From assembly GCA_030248195.1 (NCBI GenBank), contig JASAND010004162.1, forward strand, positions 22,733 to 86,732: DNA of 64,000 nt. The letters run 5' to 3'. Shown in pieces: positions 60,101 through 64,000 of this stretch (position 1 is its first letter; every line of letters begins with the position of its first letter). Made by a program: the position numbers and the translations under genes. The notes under the pieces were generated by a model that saw only the letters and a program-made list of their open reading frames with translations, did no database searches and had not been told where the DNA came from. The DNA is from Trissonchulus latispiculum (Eukaryota; Nematoda; Enoplea; Enoplida; Ironidae).

Positions 60101-62888
60101 TATTTTGGGGGGGGAGCGGCGCCGTGTGGGGGCATAGAAATCTAAATTGCAGGCTCTTTTATGCAAATTTGAGCCCGCAAAAGCGTCTATTTAACGCAAT
60201 TTTCTGAATGGCTGCCGATATTGGGGGGGGGGGTAGCGGCGCCGCGGGGGGGCATAGAAATCTAAATTTCAGGCTCTTTTATGCGAATTTGAGAACGCAA
60301 ATGTTTGTTTAACGAATTTGCTGAGCGATTGTCGATGTGGGGGGGGGGGGGGTAGCGGCGCCCGTGGGGTACATAGGATAGAAATTTACATAAATAGCAG
60401 ACTCGTTTATTAGCACAGTTTATGCAAATTTGAGCCCGCAAAAGCGTGTATTTAACGTTATCTTAGGTTATCTTAACGGTGCGTTATCTTAGGCAGGAAG
60501 GCTATTTTAAAACCCATCCAGCACCGTAACCTTGGATATGCAGTTATATACATGACAAAAGTTGCTCTGCTCAGTTAGGGCTTTCATTTAAAACCAAATT
60601 TGACAACTTTTGGAAATTTTGATTTTTGACCAATTAGGACCCCTTGCCAGGCCGCCACATGTCGCTAGGGACCAGTTTGGAGGGGTCCTCCAATGAGATA
60701 AAATGTTCGCCTCACCAAGGGCTTTCATTTTATACCAAACTTGAAAACCTTTCAAAAAATTGATTTTGGACCGGTCCGGACCCTGGTCAGGGCGCCGCAG
60801 GCCGCTGGGACCACTTTGGAGGGGTCCCACAATGATAAAAAATGTTCGCCTCACCAAGGGCTTTAGTTTGATACCAAACATGGCCACTTTTGGAAAAATC
60901 GATTTTTGGCCATTTTGGACCGGTCCGGACCCTGGTTAGGGCGCCACAGGCCACTGGGGCCACTTTGGAGGGGTCCTCCAATGACAAAAAATGTCCGCCT
61001 CACCAAGGGCTTTCATTTGATACCAAACTTGGCCACTTTTGGAAAAATCGATTTTTGGCCATTTTGGGCATGGTCCACGGTCCGGACCCCTGGCCAGGGC
61101 GCCACACGGGTCTGGGCGAAACCTACTATAGCCTATGTTGTAGTGCTCCCGCAGCCCACCCCACACGCCCAATATGAAAGCTGTACATGCAGCGGATCCT
61201 TCTTTGGGAGAGGTTAAAGTTGGACCTGCGACACGGTAGGGGCCCACTTCCATCAGGGTGCCCCCCAGCCCCACGGATAGGTGATAGAGCAAAACTAATG
61301 GGCCATTTAGATTCACCATATAGGGGTTCCTATTCGAATACGAAACCTCAGCCCAGCAGGTCTTATGTATAGGGCTGCCTACTCCGTAGGCCCAGACCCC
61401 CCCCCCTTTTTTTACACGTTAACTAGTGACCCCTGGCCAGGGCGCCACAGACCACCGACCAGCACCATCTCGCTTCCTACCGTAGTTCCCCTCGGGGTAA
61501 TGCTATACAGCCCATATGAGTACCTGGCTTTGAGCCTAGCTCTCTGTGCGATCGACCAAAAATTTTCGGACTTTAGTTTTTTTCCGGGGGTCCAAAATGG
61601 GGGGTCCCCCCTATGTACACAGACCTATGGGGGGGTCCTAGAGCCTCCAAAACTGATTTCCCCTTAAATGGGGGGATTCTATACAAAAAAGGACCAAAAG
61701 TTCCTAGGGGGTCGAAGCCCTCCGAGCCCTAGGGTGGGGGGGGAAAATGAGGAGGGAAAACACGAGCTGGGAAAGGGGCTATTTTTCATATCTCAAGATT
61801 GGCTCGACCGATTCGGCTGAAATTTTCACAGCATGTACCCCATCCACAGGCTCTTCACACACCGAGTTTGAGCCCGATCGGTCCACTCCTCCCTGAGATA
61901 TTAAAAAAACTATTTCCAAAAATTAGCACTTCCCCAAAATTTCCCTATTCTTTATTAGTGCGCTGACGCGCACTACCTGATTAACTTATAATCTTTATCT
62001 ACGTACGTACGTATGGACATACTTACATCCAAATTCGAATGGGTCAACGGAACGCGTAAGAACCGTTTCCAGCCAGCAGCCATACTGGTGAAATCTTGCT
62101 CGCCCCCATCAAACAACAAACATCGCCAACAATAGAGGGTTAGTCGTAGTTGGCTTTCAGGCATAAATGACAAAGACTTGGCTAGATTTTGTGAATCCCA
62201 AAGCTCAGATGACTCAAGTAACGCCGTCAAGAAAGTGGGTCGTTTGGCAAACAGTTGGGGCATTAGATGCTAAAAAGAAAAAAGTAAAAAAACGAGACAA
62301 AAATGCCATATGAATATTTAATATTGCTGCGAGCTAAGGCGAAAGCACGAGTAAAAGTATACACATTTCATCACGTGTAAATGCTGTAAAATCAAATAGC
62401 GAACACAGCACGTTTGCAGCTTACGTTGTTGCTTTCCGTTAAGTATATAATTCAAGTTCGTCCGCGCCTCAAAAATAGTTCATAAAGTCGGGTTCACACT
62501 GGAATCTTAAAGTCTTTAGTTTTATACGTACATCATTAGTTTTAAGTCATTACTTGATTTGGTTCACACTGAAGTCTTCGGTCGTTAGTCGTACAGCCTA
62601 AACCTTACGACTTTACGACTTAAGACTCACTGTGAACCAATTTCCCAAGTATATAAGTTTTAAGCACTAAAGACTCTAAGCCTCCAGAGTGAACTGTGAA
62701 CCCGGCTTAAATGTGAAACATACAAGCAAAACATAGTGCTGAGCCGCGCCAGCATTCTGCTCTGAGTACGTGCCTCTGCCGATCTCACTGGCAGGTGTTC
62801 TGGCAAATAGGTCAGCGATCGGATGCGACACTAGGGCTAGATCGGACTCAGGGCACCGTTTCGTCACACCAACATAGAGTTCAAATAT
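41707..62888 (-). CDS. THADA: THADA (DUF2428 / Trm732 family) gene, 23 exons traced, 5' end not included
   Basis: Exons with GT/AG borders and matching phases give about 1376 continuous codons. Diagnostic THADA blocks appear in the expected order: IRLESLRVIVERKK; a LFDFLRSCFFPGACF block like LFEALFPGSSYS; SPEGHIPMD; LVCCWRTQREVAL; KHRGAFE; TRRSAGLPF; WAVRNSSSLLYSTL; EFFSRFPDL; and LAARAL with LHGTFL. The family is an alpha-helical-repeat protein of nearly 2000 residues; this part covers roughly residue 500 to the C-terminus. In yeast and mammals it partners the Trm7/FTSJ1 methyltransferase for 2'-O-methylation at tRNA position 32, and animal THADA is also linked to calcium pumps and energy balance. 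The final exon ends at TAA followed by AATAAA. Introns hold many transposons (LINE, hAT-like MITEs, satellites) and the largest is 4.1 kb. N-terminal exons lie upstream of 62.9 kb or outside the window. The gene looks functional: no frameshift or stop was met. Confidence 0.93.
42124..42867. other. THADA last intron; only low-complexity C runs seen
   Basis: Contains GGACCCCCCCAGACCCCCCC near 42739 and, at 42775-42840, a short piece with TTTTGGACTGATATT and TTGTGGATCCGTGA that resembles pieces at 49125-49165 and 51095-51125. No gene. Confidence 0.5.
42868..43142 (-). CDS. THADA: THADA exon e22
   Basis: 275 bases, IFLVDFLLNSCSPLVNTAV, ADLRQSISLSDLVES, LLQFLQGQLELLIE. Donor GTAGGT, phase 0. Confidence 0.85.
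43338..43498 (-). CDS. THADA: THADA exon e21
   Basis: 161 bases, LKTKALLCCLICELSPSIQ, APITCRDLCLKALSKSGLE. Acceptor GGTTTTAG, donor GTTGGT, phase 1. Confidence 0.85.
43670..43794 (-). CDS. THADA: THADA exon e20
   Basis: 125 bases, CVRLLLTVVDRSVL, MLQSELLQNIDMDTVLHKC. Acceptor TTCCAG, donor GTACGT, phase 2. Confidence 0.8.
44041..44246 (-). CDS. THADA: THADA exon e19
   Basis: 206 bases from CERRDYSQMGSIRS to DERHLRK; acceptor AATTTTAG upstream of the first ATG keeps phase 1. Polar and Ser-rich; likely a variable loop. Confidence 0.75.
44508..44615 (-). CDS. THADA: THADA exon e18
   Basis: 108 bases, IIESISANSQMLAKCLAKFL, PNHSLLKCVW. Acceptor TTGTCTAG, donor GTAAAG. Confidence 0.82.
44812..44909 (-). 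CDS. THADA: THADA exon e17
   Basis: 98 bases, CEPALGTYFDLLSEIFLQFPNL. Acceptor AATTTTCAG, donor GTATGT, phase 1. Confidence 0.8.
45174..45277 (-). CDS. THADA: THADA exon e16
   Basis: 104 bases, LIELFRLRSHEF, LLKEIFSPSLLKRIL. Donor AAG/GTTCGA is weak, but phase 2 fits e17. Confidence 0.8.
45449..45985. mobile_element. Foldback MITE built of GGATTAAACGGATTAAA repeats (THADA intron 15)
   Basis: Starts TTTAAAGATTAAACGGATTA and ends with the complement TAATCTTTAAAG. The inside is made of more than a dozen ATTAATCCG / CGGATTAAA blocks in both orientations, broken by GGATT-free spacers. No ORF. It resembles the GAGTTAAAA MITEs at 10435-10574 and 51771-51905 in design. Confidence 0.7.
46036..46297 (-). 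CDS. THADA: THADA exon e15
   Basis: 262 bases, LAEFVPLVLQCALRSPLW, RALAARALCSILRIP, NALHGTFL. No ATG-initiated frame covers it well, but the frame is open and phases fit on both sides. The donor may be 3 bases lower (GTGGTAATA allows either GT). Confidence 0.9.
46861..47252. mobile_element. G/C-tract-rich MITE, CAGGGTATTTTTTA ends (THADA intron 14)
   Basis: Ends CAGGGTATTTTTTA and TAAAAAATACCCTG, flanked by CCCTAC at 46855-46860 and 47253-47258. The arms contain G or C runs of up to about 12. The middle has TCCGGCTTCGCCGGA, a hairpin shared with the element at 48501-48832. Confidence 0.75.
47270..47437 (-). CDS. THADA: THADA exon e14
   Basis: 168 bases, DYEFFSRFPDLRSFL to SLFPVLILLT; the EFFSRFPDL motif is diagnostic. 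A G-tract-rich MITE ends about 18 bases from its donor GTAAGG. Confidence 0.95.
47993..48213 (-). CDS. THADA: THADA exon e13
   Basis: 221 bases, VHVRNIFRALCREAGL, GQWAVRNSSSLLYSTLV, IFGVNRVKDG; the WAVRNSS block is highly conserved in THADA. Donor AATTG/GTAATT, chosen because it keeps phase 2 into e14. Confidence 0.92.
48379..48449 (+). pseudogene. tRNA-Asn(GTT)-like sequence, decayed, in THADA intron 12
   Basis: AGTTGGCAGAGCG resembles box A, and GGGTTCGAATCCC is a perfect box B. An anticodon arm TCGGA/TCCGA closes the loop GCGTTAA with GTT at the anticodon position, as in tRNA-Asn, but position 33 is C instead of T. D-stem and acceptor stem do not pair well, so this is a pseudogene or the head of a tRNA-derived SINE. 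Confidence 0.5.
48501..48832. mobile_element. G/C-tract-rich MITE, CTGGGTTTTCTTATG ends (THADA intron 12)
   Basis: Inverted ends CTGGGTTTTCTTATG and CATAGAGAAAACCCAG, flanked by GCTTA on both sides (48496-48500, 48833-48837). Long G/C runs lie just inside each end, and the centre contains TTCCGGCTTCGCCGGAA. Same family plan as 46861-47252 and 52703-53098. Confidence 0.75.
48896..49075. repeat. G-rich dispersed repeat, second copy
   Basis: Block order matches 10592-10756. CAGGATCA before and CAGGATCC after suggest an imperfect 8-base duplication, so this is probably a hAT-type MITE. Confidence 0.55.
49380..49668 (-). CDS. THADA: THADA exon e12
   Basis: 289 bases, PQCWLQLVLQVL, then SVTRRSAGLPFLIQAILAAE and LLEMTCELLL. 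TRRSAG-x-PF is diagnostic. Donor CAG/GTAAAG. Confidence 0.95.
49793..50142. mobile_element. hAT-like MITE, 8-bp duplication (THADA intron 11)
   Basis: Ends CAGGGGCGGATCCAG and CTGGATCCACCAGTG; perfect flanking duplication GTCAAAAC at 49785-49792 and 50143-50150. A G run lies next to the left end and a C run next to the right end. No ORF. Confidence 0.85.
50441..50553 (-). CDS. THADA: THADA exon e11
   Basis: 113 bases, LSELGQYFVRQLCECKHRGAFETT, matching the KHRGAFE-type motif; phase 2 donor GTAAGT. Confidence 0.92.
50756..50922 (-). CDS. THADA: THADA exon e10
   Basis: 167 bases, TCQTLLVCCWRTQREVALIA; the LVCCWR...EVALL block is one of the most conserved in the family. Donor ATG/GTAGGT. Confidence 0.95.
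50995..51240. repeat. Dispersed repeat in THADA intron 9 (inverse relative at 63415-63550)
   Basis: Shares, in reverse complement, GCCAATGG...CTCTC, AGTGACTGC(C/A)GGCAGG, TTATTTCTTTATGATTA and ATCCGCCTGCT with 63415-63550. It ends in a G run of about 18 bases at 51232-51249. Likely a MITE; ends not defined. Confidence 0.5.
51584..51720 (-). CDS. THADA: THADA exon e9
   Basis: 137 bases, MLNSVLSERLIQLC, LVEPVVNNLSPEGHIPMD; the SPEG-x-IPMD motif is a THADA hallmark. Donor GTAGGT, phase 1. Confidence 0.95.
51771..51905. mobile_element. GAGTTAAAA-type MITE (THADA intron 8)
   Basis: Begins AAGGGCCTTTTCACGCGCGA and contains AACTCGTTTAAC and GAGTTAATTTTAACTC blocks like the element at 10435-10574, which starts GGGCCTTGTC. 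The right end is not clear. Confidence 0.5.
52278..52388 (-). CDS. THADA: THADA exon e8
   Basis: 111 bases, EHISVCSDSLLKG, KPMFGILHALLCLLQDSKK; corresponds to the family segment with PMYGRVHCITGAL. Donor GTACAT. Confidence 0.88.
52654..53227. mobile_element. hAT-like MITE with 8-bp duplication, host of a nested MITE (THADA intron 7)
   Basis: Ends CATGGGCGTATCCAG and GATACGCCCCTG; perfect duplication ACCATGTT at 52646-52653 and 53228-53235. Its middle is interrupted by 52703-53098. Confidence 0.82.
52703..53098. mobile_element. G/C-tract-rich MITE nested in a hAT-like MITE
   Basis: Ends CTGGGCTTATTCTAG and CTAGAATAAGCCCAG, flanked by AAAAG on each side. Contains several runs of 8-18 G or C and a CTCCGGCGAGGCCGGA hairpin. 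Confidence 0.72.
53354..53541 (-). CDS. THADA: THADA exon e7
   Basis: Acceptor TTTGTTTCAG, 188 bases from ADSEGLKSLALD through TESAVYLLLFWVRYRQRL to ELLGSLK; donor GTAAGC in phase 2. Resumes the frame exactly after the LINE-bearing intron. Confidence 0.9.
53689..56411 (+). mobile_element. 5'-truncated LINE (non-LTR retrotransposon) with 15-bp target-site duplication
   Basis: The direct repeat TGAAGCTGTTTATTT flanks the insertion at 53674-53688 and 56412-56426. The 3' end is a (GAT)n tail, as in several I/Ingi/Nimb-like clades. The 5' end cuts straight into coding sequence, so the endonuclease domain is gone. It lies antisense in THADA intron 6. The perfect duplication and undamaged frame argue for a young insertion. 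Confidence 0.92.
53699..56362 (+). CDS. LINE ORF2 fragment: reverse transcriptase, RNase H and C-terminal zinc knuckle
   Basis: The frame is open from the truncation point (SNDSSGAIIKAG...) to a stop at 56360-56362. RT motifs: KKAPGMDEVTNEM, YRPISLTPAISKLME, motif A ALIDFSRAFDTV, HQGVPQGSSLSPLLF, catalytic FADDLALW and the thumb region. An RNase H domain follows with WTDGSASGG, the acidic TDSLSTV and a WVPSHCGIYGNERAD block, then a CPDCLQDEETLEHLLLECP knuckle. Domain order fits I-group LINEs (I, Nimb, Ingi, R1 relatives). The fragment cannot move alone because the apurinic-like endonuclease is missing. Confidence 0.93.
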   Translation, partial: LCSNDSSGAIIKAGRHLLTDAAKAEAFASEYAAVSRTNPGRDAVIMKRRNRSLLKNPCPCGMPEQNICSPFSPSELESAISCLRTKKAPGMDEVTNEMIRNSTPLCRESLLRLFNRSWTHSEIPASWKKAMVVPILKKGKQAELISSYRPISLTPAISKLMESMVKRRLQYFLESRNFFTPAQAGFRIGACTEDQVLRLSQSVVDGFSNQRKAKRTALALIDFSRAFDTVWKDGLINKLIRSGLPICTVKWIHQFLVDRRACVKIGRKRSSFRAMHQGVPQGSSLSPLLFIVYINDILDRMPEGVSASLFADDLALWTQDEDLGAAQELLQSALNVLHRWSRKWHMQVNVGKCESMAFTTHNAEAKRRLSLNFNGEPIPCRDTVTFLGVTFDRLLNFGSHVTNLKAKLTSRMRVLSSLSGKDWGLTKEDLRTVYVTFVRSALEYCAGVWGLNAASTHTCTAEKIQNRACRLITGCHSASPLEALQMEAGIMPLKLRIQLLAAKSYEKNQRQPENSHQFRTIQPPAGRQRTLKSQPSWRSKAPETSELTGLNRLEREPLCRLPPMPPWGQSAHLVTDDSLRLTCPKDAPPTEKKKAAQEYLTRLPPADYTLWTDGSASGGTERGGCGVYVMESATGRRRHLAYPAGSFCSSYRAEVLAIRQGLHWLQSNARWSSTKTVRICTDSLSTVQRFASGPRTMCTRTESDIWTSLNWLSSFGISFSVVWVPSHCGIYGNERADHLARNGARMRQEAVPVDYDTAVAVTRRKIISEWYSGLSHARSKSIYRDKGPVPAKSEAGLLKSERTMLSQLRSGKCLLLAQYRHQVNPTLYPSPLCPDCLQDEETLEHLLLECPAKDNPRRLHLDCSNGLAVLWESPRGVVDFLRGTGRL
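56545..56699 (-). CDS. THADA: THADA exon e6
   Basis: 155 bases entering in phase 1; FFESLNYWSWF, then SLLPVLLDSYVENQRSVL. Donor TTTG/GTAGAA. The intron after it carries the LINE insertion. Confidence 0.85.
56943..57069 (-). CDS. THADA: THADA exon e5
   Basis: 127 bases, phase 0 to phase 1, FTKNLFDFLRS, FFPGACFGRRHSALALL, ILDTENK. Strong match to the FPG-containing helical repeat of THADA. Donor GTATGT. Confidence 0.9.
57370..57504 (-). CDS. THADA: THADA exon e4
   Basis: CTATTTTAG acceptor, 45 codons from LFLRLRDGG to SLNLYQ, donor CAG/GTATTA. The polar, low-complexity middle (NGNEDADGS) corresponds to the variable linker of the family. Confidence 0.85.
57742..57897 (-). CDS. THADA: THADA exon e3
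   Basis: 52 codons, IRLESLRVIVERKK to AVMKK. Aligns with the vertebrate segment containing LGLLCES and a QQIC..KKLF-like helix. Donor GTATAC is weak but the phase fits. Confidence 0.9.
57898..58402. other. THADA intron 2, proximal part
   Basis: Contains GC-richer sequence at 57960-58190 with short inverted matches (for example CCCCGGATTC against GAATCCGCCGG) that may be a worn hAT-type MITE. No exon: e2 joins e3 directly in the family alignment. Confidence 0.4.
58403..59648. mobile_element. Inverted-repeat transposon with 53-bp subterminal tandem repeats (THADA intron 2)
   Basis: 1246 bases with terminal inverted repeats from ACTAGTACCAAAAATGCCC to its complement. Arms of about 285-330 bases each contain tandem 53-base units starting CTAGCCAGCGC and including TGATTGAAACCAGC and GCAGAATAGGG: about three units on the left (58502, 58555, 58608) and four on the right. 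The inner edges of both arms share CGCCTCTCTCCATCCACCC. The unique centre (58690-59315) has no convincing ORF. Transposase-binding arrays of this kind occur in Foldback and some hAT or MULE elements; class unknown. Confidence 0.85.
59700..60465. repeat. Complex minisatellite with G runs, two unit types
   Basis: Units contain TTTATGCAAATTTGAGC, CGCAAAAGCGT, TTTAACG, TGGCTGCCGAT or GGTTGTCGATGTG, a G run, TAGCGGCGCC and AGAAAT. Short units (about 115 bases) and long units (about 150 bases, with CAGACTCGTTTATTAGCAC) alternate. Five to six units. Confidence 0.8.
60555..61130. repeat. Satellite array, ~140-150-bp unit, inverted relative of 19801-20325
   Basis: GGGCTTTCATTTGATACCAA (with variants) recurs near 60578, 60718, 60858 and 61007. 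Each is followed by TTGGCCACTTTTGG, an ATTTTTGGCCATTTTGG block, and GGACCCTGG with CAGGGCGCC. The first part is the reverse complement of the 147-bp satellite at 19.8 kb; the GC-rich second half is different. Confidence 0.88.
61131..62026. other. THADA intron 2, distal part, with a hairpin-ended repeat
   Basis: 61760-61980 includes GACCGATTCGGCTGAAATTT, shared with 16118-16140 in the chromodomain-RING gene intron. It ends in a perfect hairpin AGTGCGC-TGAC-GCGCACT at 61957-61974. The preceding 600 bases are GC-rich with a single CAGGGCGCCACAG satellite piece near 61438. No gene. Confidence 0.5.
62027..62269 (-). CDS. THADA: THADA exon e2
   Basis: TTTTTAG acceptor, 81 codons in phase 0, strong donor GTAAGT. 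Contains HLMPQLFAKRP and WKRFLRVPLTHSNLD. The last residues run directly into e3, matching the family across the junction although the intron is 4.1 kb. Confidence 0.85.
62486..62707. mobile_element. Tourist/Harbinger-like MITE (THADA intron 1)
   Basis: Ends AGTCGGGTTCACACTGGA and AGTGAACTGTGAACCCGGCT are inverted, and TAA flanks it on both sides (62483-62485, 62708-62710), the 3-base target typical of PIF/Harbinger. Internal TTCGGTCGTTAGTCG and GACTTTACGACTTAAGAC blocks also fold. No ORF. Confidence 0.72.
62724..62888 (-). CDS. THADA: THADA exon e1 (first traced)
   Basis: Acceptor CTTTCAG at 62889; 55 codons in phase 0 from IFELYVGV to QHYVLL; donor GTATGT. It joins e2 without a gap relative to the family, where the helix before the LPKLL-type helix is found. 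A Tourist-like MITE ends 16 bases downstream of the donor. Confidence 0.75.
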
Positions 62889-64000
62889 CTGAAAGAACAA
62901 AACGAAGAATCAAACAAAATCTATAAAATGAGCAGACACAATAGCAAATATAGTATATTTACGGTAAAACGCGGAGCAAAGTGGTGGTGGTTCCGCGTGT
63001 AGTAACAATGTTTCACATTAATAAATTCAACCCTCTTAATCGAAGGGGGTGTAACTGTAATTTCAGCTGGCCCTCATATGTACAGCTTGATTCGTAATCA
63101 TTAAGATTATCAGAACCACAGGAAAAAATAAAATTGAAATCATCGGGCCACAACATCAACACTCAACAAAACTGAACCTCAAACTGAAAGACTAAGTCTA
63201 ACTCAAGGACTTTTACTGGGAGTGGGAGTGATTCTACCCCCCTGCTAAAAGACGCCCAGAAATGCCCAATTTTAAAGACTTTTAAACAACAAAAACTTTT
63301 TTAGACAAAAAGTTTTCAGCATCGCCCTAATCCACCTTTCCTCAAAATTTGAGCAAATTCAAGCAATCTAGAGCCTTACAATTACAAACAGGATTTACAT
63401 TAAGAAAATGAGGTAAACGCGGGATAGCAGGCGGATACATGAAGGATAAAAGCACTAATCATAAAGAAATAATATAAACCGCCTGCCGGCAGTCACTAAG
63501 GCACTTAATATATAGTGGAAACAGCAGAGAGCCAATGGGCGTTTTTCACTATTTCTGCATAACAATAAACAGGATTATTTTGCGCGAGAGCTTTAGAGTT
63601 CAAGCTTTCCACTTTTTTTGATTACAGGAACTTCCCCACTGTGTTTTTTATTTGCTCAAAAAAGTGCGCAATGACACACTTTTTCTGAAATGAGCAAAAA
63701 ATTTGGGGCTTATACGCACGCGTGCACACTTTTTCCAGAAACGGAAATTACTGATATTATTCACAGAAGATGCTGACAAAATTTGCTCGTGGGTTGCAAA
63801 CATACAAAAATTTCTTAATTTTTCTTGGAGGTGCTCCCAGAGCACGCAGTTACCAGTACGCAGTTACCTGCTACCACATCTTTAAGTTGAAACCGAAAAC
63901 ATGAAGCGTAGTCAAAAGTATGTACGCGTACACATCTGCTGCCCAGGGACTGTCAATTGTACTATACACAGAGTACAGATCAACTTAGTTAGAGCAGGGT
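62889..64000. other. Upstream side of the traced THADA exons; one repeat, no certain exon
   Basis: 63415-63550 is an inverse relative of the repeat at 50995-51240. Candidate exon-like pieces on minus (a frame with VLWEHLQEKLRNF at 63806-63850, and a frame near 63930-63985) could belong to earlier THADA exons, but phases do not connect to e1, so they are not annotated. The rest shows nothing. Confidence 0.45.

Noticed and set aside
59700..61130. CRISPR-like array from evenly spaced repeats
   Set aside because: Units are 115-150 bases, abut without spacers and lie in a eukaryotic intron; they are satellites.
61957..61980. Helitron 3' terminus (hairpin followed by CTGA)
   Set aside because: The hairpin is perfect but the CTRR-like end follows after only two bases and no matching 5' TC end was found.
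63806..63857. Possible earlier THADA exon with WEHLQEKL on minus
   Set aside because: It resembles a HWEHPLDAL-like THADA segment and has a GTATGT donor, but its phase (1) does not fit e1 (phase 0) and no linking exon was found.

Overview
The window looks like nuclear DNA of an invertebrate animal. It has AT-rich spacers, GT-AG introns with T-rich acceptors, AATAAA polyadenylation signals, TATA boxes, and a dense, nested population of transposable elements. I cannot name the species. No bacterial operons, rRNA or CRISPR arrays are visible.

Layout. (1) 0-14.4 kb is repeat country: hAT-type and foldback MITEs, a segmental duplication (1-152 and 8022-8174), an 84-bp minisatellite, and a decayed two-exon gene (3195-5396). 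That gene couples a CxxC/H zinc finger to a tyrosine-recombinase-like region and carries two frameshifts. (2) 14.4-18.6 kb holds an unusual four-exon gene encoding a chromodomain, a probable second chromo-like segment and a RING finger (15069-16999). It is followed by a broken C-terminal fragment of a Polinton-type DNA polymerase (18065-18483) and a well-formed hammerhead ribozyme motif (18541-18602). Two related, weaker hammerheads lie on the minus strand at 14.5 and 8.75 kb. (3) 19.8-26 kb contains a ~147-bp satellite array and a non-autonomous LTR retroelement (22369-26027) with 785-bp LTRs; a solo LTR of the same family sits inverted at 13.4 kb. (4) 26.5-27.2 kb carries a small spliced coiled-coil gene of unknown function. 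(5) 31-36.8 kb is a virus-like or Polinton-like cluster. It contains an intact 1295-residue family-B DNA polymerase with N-terminal C2H2 fingers and an embedded endonuclease-VII-like motif. A convergent gene has a Maelstrom/DnaQ-H-like C-x2-H...C signature. Two further minus-strand orphan ORFs are present, one with a signal peptide. A shared divergent promoter holds two perfect TGACGTCA sites. (6) 37-41.4 kb is another block of nested hAT-like and foldback elements.

(7) 41.7-62.9 kb is the one clear host gene: THADA (the Trm732 relative involved in tRNA 2'-O-methylation in yeast and mammals), on the minus strand. I traced 23 exons from sequence, with splice phases that agree at every junction, ending at a stop codon followed by AATAAA. 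The N-terminal exons lie beyond the traced part. Its introns are packed with insertions: a 5'-truncated LINE with a 15-bp target-site duplication (53689-56411), several hAT-like MITEs with 8-bp duplications, a family of G-tract-rich MITEs, a 1.25-kb inverted-repeat element with 53-bp subterminal tandem repeats (58403-59648), satellite arrays, and a decayed tRNA-Asn-like sequence.

The parts most worth following up are the hammerhead / chromodomain-RING / polymerase-remnant neighbourhood (14.4-18.6 kb) and the polymerase cluster with its CRE-type promoter and Maelstrom-like partner (31-36.8 kb). All homology statements come from reading the sequence and recalled family motifs; no search was run.
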